64,000 bases of DNA. Source: Larus michahellis (Eukaryota; Chordata; Aves; Charadriiformes; Laridae). The DNA lies in assembly GCF_964199755.1 (NCBI RefSeq), contig NC_133897.1, forward strand, positions 69,124,661 to 69,188,660, written 5' to 3'. Below, piece after piece: positions 60,298 through 64,000 of the stretch. The notes beneath the pieces were generated by a model that worked only from the letters and a program-made list of their open reading frames with translations, had not been told where the DNA came from and did not search any database. Both the position numbers and the translations under genes were made by a program. Numbering within the stretch: position 1 is the stretch's first letter; every line of letters begins with the position of its first letter.

Positions 60298-60473
60298 TTG
60301 CTGGAACAGCTTCCCCAGGGAAGTGCTCACAGCACCAAGCATGTCAGAGTTCAAGAAGTGTCTGGACGATGCTTAGTTACATAGTTTAATTTTAGGTACC
60401 CCTACAAGGAGCAGGGAGTTAGACTTGATGATCCTTATGGGTCCCTTCCAACTCAAGATTCTATGATTCTGTA
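60298..60473 (+). mobile_element. Second CR1 LINE 3' fragment, adjacent
   Basis: Restarts in the ORF2 tail (CTGGAACAGCTTCCCCAGGG) and ends in GGGTCCCTTCCAACTCAAG then ATTCTATGATTCTG. The tail differs from that of the preceding copy, so this is a separate CR1 subfamily insertion about 35 bp away. Confidence 0.92.
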
Positions 60474-63400
60474 TGTTCAGGTGGAGTGTGTGCTTCCCGG
60501 TCTCTTTCACCATTTTTTTTGTGTTGGTTGCATCTTATGAGCTCTGTCACTGAACTGCCTCTATGAATGGCTCTCCCATGAGAACGAGCAGCCATAGGAT
60601 ATTGTTTCTCTTTCCCTCTCCTGGGAAGAAATTCTTGTAATTGGCTAGGACTTTCTACTGTCTCACCAGCCCCCATATCTGGCACAGAAGGGCACTAGTT
60701 TCTGTAATTACTTCTGTGTAACACGTAAGACACAACTTTAGAGACCTCTGTATGCATGAGAATGTGAAGTGGCAGAAGACTTTCAGTCAAGTATCATAAG
60801 CCTAAAGATTCACTCTCTGGACCTGCTTGTAACTGGAAGTGCCAGACAGGGTTAAATGTGCTCCAGTCCTGCCAGCAGCTGCTGCCTGCCCAGGACCGGG
60901 GGCGCATGGGAGCTGTGGCACACAGGGATCACAGGGGATGGAAGGGAGGATCTTGGATGGGAGCAAGGCAGAGGGTGGTGGTGTGAGATTTCCATGGCAA
61001 CGAGGTGTCTGACTATGGGTCATCTGTGACTCCAGTGCAGAAATAACTACTCAAGCCTTCTGTAAATAAATATGTGCCTGGAGCTTGATCCTTCACTGGT
61101 ATAAGTTCAGACTTGTGTCGTTGCTTTTGATATATGACTCATGCTGTGAACATATAGCTTGTGGAAAAGGAAAAAATAATCCCTGATGTTTTCTTATGTT
61201 TTAGGAAATCTGCCTCTCTTCAAATGAGAGATTTTTTATTTTTTTTTTAAATACAAACATAGGTTCCTGAAAACATAATAATTTATAACACGTAGCTTTG
61301 GTTTATGAGATCTGCCACATCTGTTATGAAAATCTTCCGTAACTTAGAGTTCATGAAAGCAAAGGTGGAAGCATCTTAAATCAAATGTCTTTGACTTAAA
61401 AACTCTAAATGCTAGAGAGGTTTCCCAAAGTCAAATCGGATTTTGCATCATGTGTGATACTTTTTAAAAAAGTCTAGACTCCACTGATTAGAATTAGAGT
61501 GACTCTGTGTTTGAGCTAACTTCTGTGTTGGGAAATAAAGCTAGAAAAATGACTACAAAGTGATGCTGACAGTCAAGCCAGCTGGAGTGCATATAGCTAT
61601 AAGTATCTGACAAAAAAAATTGTCAAGAGGGAAGAAAAGGAAAAAATCCTATCTATCTAGTTCTCTTTTCTGTACTAAGACTCAAGGTACCTTTTAACAA
61701 ACTTGTGACACCATGCTTTTCATGGCAAACAATTTTATTTTCTAAGCTTTTCAGTGTCCTAAATAGTATCCATTAGCATCGTCCCTTTGGTTTCCTTGGC
61801 AACTGAGGCAATCAATTCAATGACAGTTTCAACAGCATGGAAAAGCACCAGCTTCAAGAGTTATGGGCAGAAGTACAAAAAGCAGGTCGGCTGGAATCTA
61901 TTTGTCTGCAGACCAGCTTTATTTCTTTCTCTGGTCCTTTCTGTTTGATGAGTTCCAAGGCATGTGATTAAGCATAAATCTCTTCAAACTGTGCTGGGCT
62001 TGTGCATCAGCGGTGCTTGATGCTGACTCTAAAGGATCCTCAGATCCACTTGGCCCAGCTGTGAGGTGCTTCATATTTGAGCTTTACAGCCTGGAAACCT
62101 TCTTCCTTTTCATAATTTGGATTAGGTGTGTATATAACTTCATTTTTTGGAGTATTAATTAGAAACTGACAACATCAAGGTCATGCCTTGACTTGTTCCA
62201 GTGGGCAGAGGAACGGGCCTGGTTGCTGGTGCTGCTGCTTCCTATGTTCCTTTCCAGTACAAAGGGACAATATGCATTTTGTGTTTTCTCTCACTCACAA
62301 CCTGCCTGAAGAAGAAATTCAGAAAACCAATAGCAGTGGCAAATGGCTAATGTCCATAAGTTGTCCTGCAGTCTCCACTTGTGAAGGAAGGTGATCTGTC
62401 TGGGAGATGTATTCCTTTCAAATGCCTCTTATATATTATTTTCTAGAGGGGCTTCTTTAGAGTCCTGCAGAAGCTTCAGTCCAACTCTGTAAGTATGCTT
62501 CTGTCTGCAGAAAGGCTTACTTCTCTTAATTTGTACTGAATTGTCAGTACCAAAATACCATTAAGGAGGGCAGTAGTGATACGGTGGTGATTTATCAGAA
62601 AAACTCTATACTATTTACAGGAAAAGGCTTTTTTTTTCTTCATTTCTTCAAAGTCTAACAACTCTATGTGCTCAAGAAATGCAACATATAAGATGAAAAC
62701 ATGACTTTGTCAACTGCTACTCCTGAAGCATAGACAGAATTGTTGTTTTGATGCTTATACTTATTTAGATCCTTAAAAAAAAATAAAAATTAAGGGCCTT
62801 ATATCGAGCCTCTTGAAGTGGGTGCAGAAGGTCCCTCAAGTTACTGTGGAGACTGACTCAAGCAAACCAGAGAATGTGAAAATTCATTAAACAATGAATG
62901 TGTGCGCTCTTCACTTAGTTCTGATGACCCCTGATGCAAAACACCAACAGTTTCTGTATTAGTTCTACCAGTCTCTAAGTCCATGAGCATGGCAACCATG
63001 AGTAAGATTTCTTGCAGGCTTCTGAGTTCAGAGTTGGAAAAAATCAGGTTGACGAGTCAGGCTTGCTCACTGTCATGAGTGCTGGTAATAGTACTCACCC
63101 CCGTGAAGTAACAGGACGCTGTAGGATGAATCACAGGCTTTTTTGGGACTCTGCTTTCCCCCGGATGTTTCATGATTCAGTTCCTACAGTTGCTGTGAAG
63201 TAGCTGTGACAGAAGCTTAGACTGATGGCCGTGGAGAACTTTATTATTCCAACATAACTGAGGACATGAACTTTTTTTAAAATGTAAGATTGTCGTCATT
63301 GTTTCGCTAGTCTAAGTGTTGGAAGCTGTTTAACAGTCTCCAAGCACCATTACCTTAGTTCTAGTGGAACTCTAATGGAGCACTTGCCTGTCAGGATTCG

Positions 63401-64000
63401 CATAAGCATGTAACCTCACTTGATCTGAGGTAGAGGAGGAAAAGAGTGTGGTCTTTTAGGCCTTTTAGAGTTGTTTCTCAATACCTCATGTGAATGCTGA
63501 TGTTTTTCAACAGTGTTGGTTTCACCCTGGCATAAGGTAGAGGTATTCAGTGTGTATGCAGGTTTTTCTTCTCCCTCTCTGAGTATAAAAGACCAACTAA
63601 TTGAATATATATAGATCACCTGGCATGACTAAGTCTCCCTGTCATGACTGTGTAAGCACTTTTGTCCCCCACACCTCTCCCCTGCCCCACCCCACCCCCC
63701 CCGGCTTTTTTTACCCACCTTGGTGTTTTTGGCAGAACTCAGGGCAAACCAAGTGCAGCCTCTTTGGTTTTCTCTCGCTCCTTTCTGCTGGCCATCACTG
63801 AGATGAACAGCAGTTACAGGGAATTGCAAGTTATGGATTCAATGTTTGTATGCTCAATAAGCATGTTGTTAAATGCAATTGCAAACAGACTATAAGAGAG
63901 CATGAATGTTTGGCTGAGAAATACAGGTGTCCCTCCTTTACTAGTGACCATGCTCAGAATTAGATTTTTGCTTGTGCAAAGTCTCAGGATGCATTTGCAA
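60474..64000. other. Non-coding DNA to the window end
   Basis: No exon or known repeat recognised. A pyrimidine-rich C tract lies at 63680-63704. Confidence 0.5.

Noticed and set aside
1..64000. CRISPR arrays, tRNA or rRNA genes, operons
   Set aside because: None seen. The window is vertebrate chromosomal DNA and no regularly spaced repeats or cloverleaf candidates stood out by eye.

Overview
The window looks like a stretch of bird nuclear chromosome. It carries CR1 LINE fragments that end in the avian-type ATTCTATGA 3' tail, an alpharetrovirus-like endogenous retrovirus, large introns, and one GC-rich CpG island in an AT-rich background. No prokaryotic feature was found. The species cannot be named from the sequence.

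Layout. Positions 1-5.9 kb hold the 3' end of a plus-strand gene: a 327-bp acidic exon and a terminal coding exon that join in frame. I assign it to DCDC2, mainly from its position. Positions 6-18.6 kb are intergenic. NRSN1 (neurensin-1) lies on the minus strand: two coding exons (21649-21837 and 20223-20621) splice to a complete 195-residue protein, and a CpG island at about 25.0-26.3 kb probably holds its promoter and a non-coding first exon. The two genes are convergent, as I recall them in human chromosome 6p22. Beyond 26.3 kb to the window end I see no protein-coding exon I can defend, only non-coding DNA with transposons.

Transposons. The main one is a 4106-bp provirus (33267-37372) with 379-bp LTRs that differ at only 4 sites, a 5-bp target duplication (GTTAG), a purine tract and a primer binding site that matches initiator tRNA-Met at all 18 positions. 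Inside are an N-terminal Gag (matrix-like) ORF, an unrecognised ORF, an alpharetrovirus-like transmembrane Env remnant, a tandem duplication, and a second, different Env-like membrane anchor running into the 3' LTR. No protease, reverse transcriptase or integrase was recognised, so it is a non-autonomous, mosaic element. It interrupts an older minus-strand CR1. Other CR1 copies lie at 21.2, 27.8-28.2, 43.5, 59.5-60.26 and 60.3-60.5 kb.

The provirus is the most unusual object here. Smaller points are a probable GC-AG intron in the DCDC2 tail, two near-perfect palindromes, and candidate conserved non-coding DNA upstream of NRSN1.
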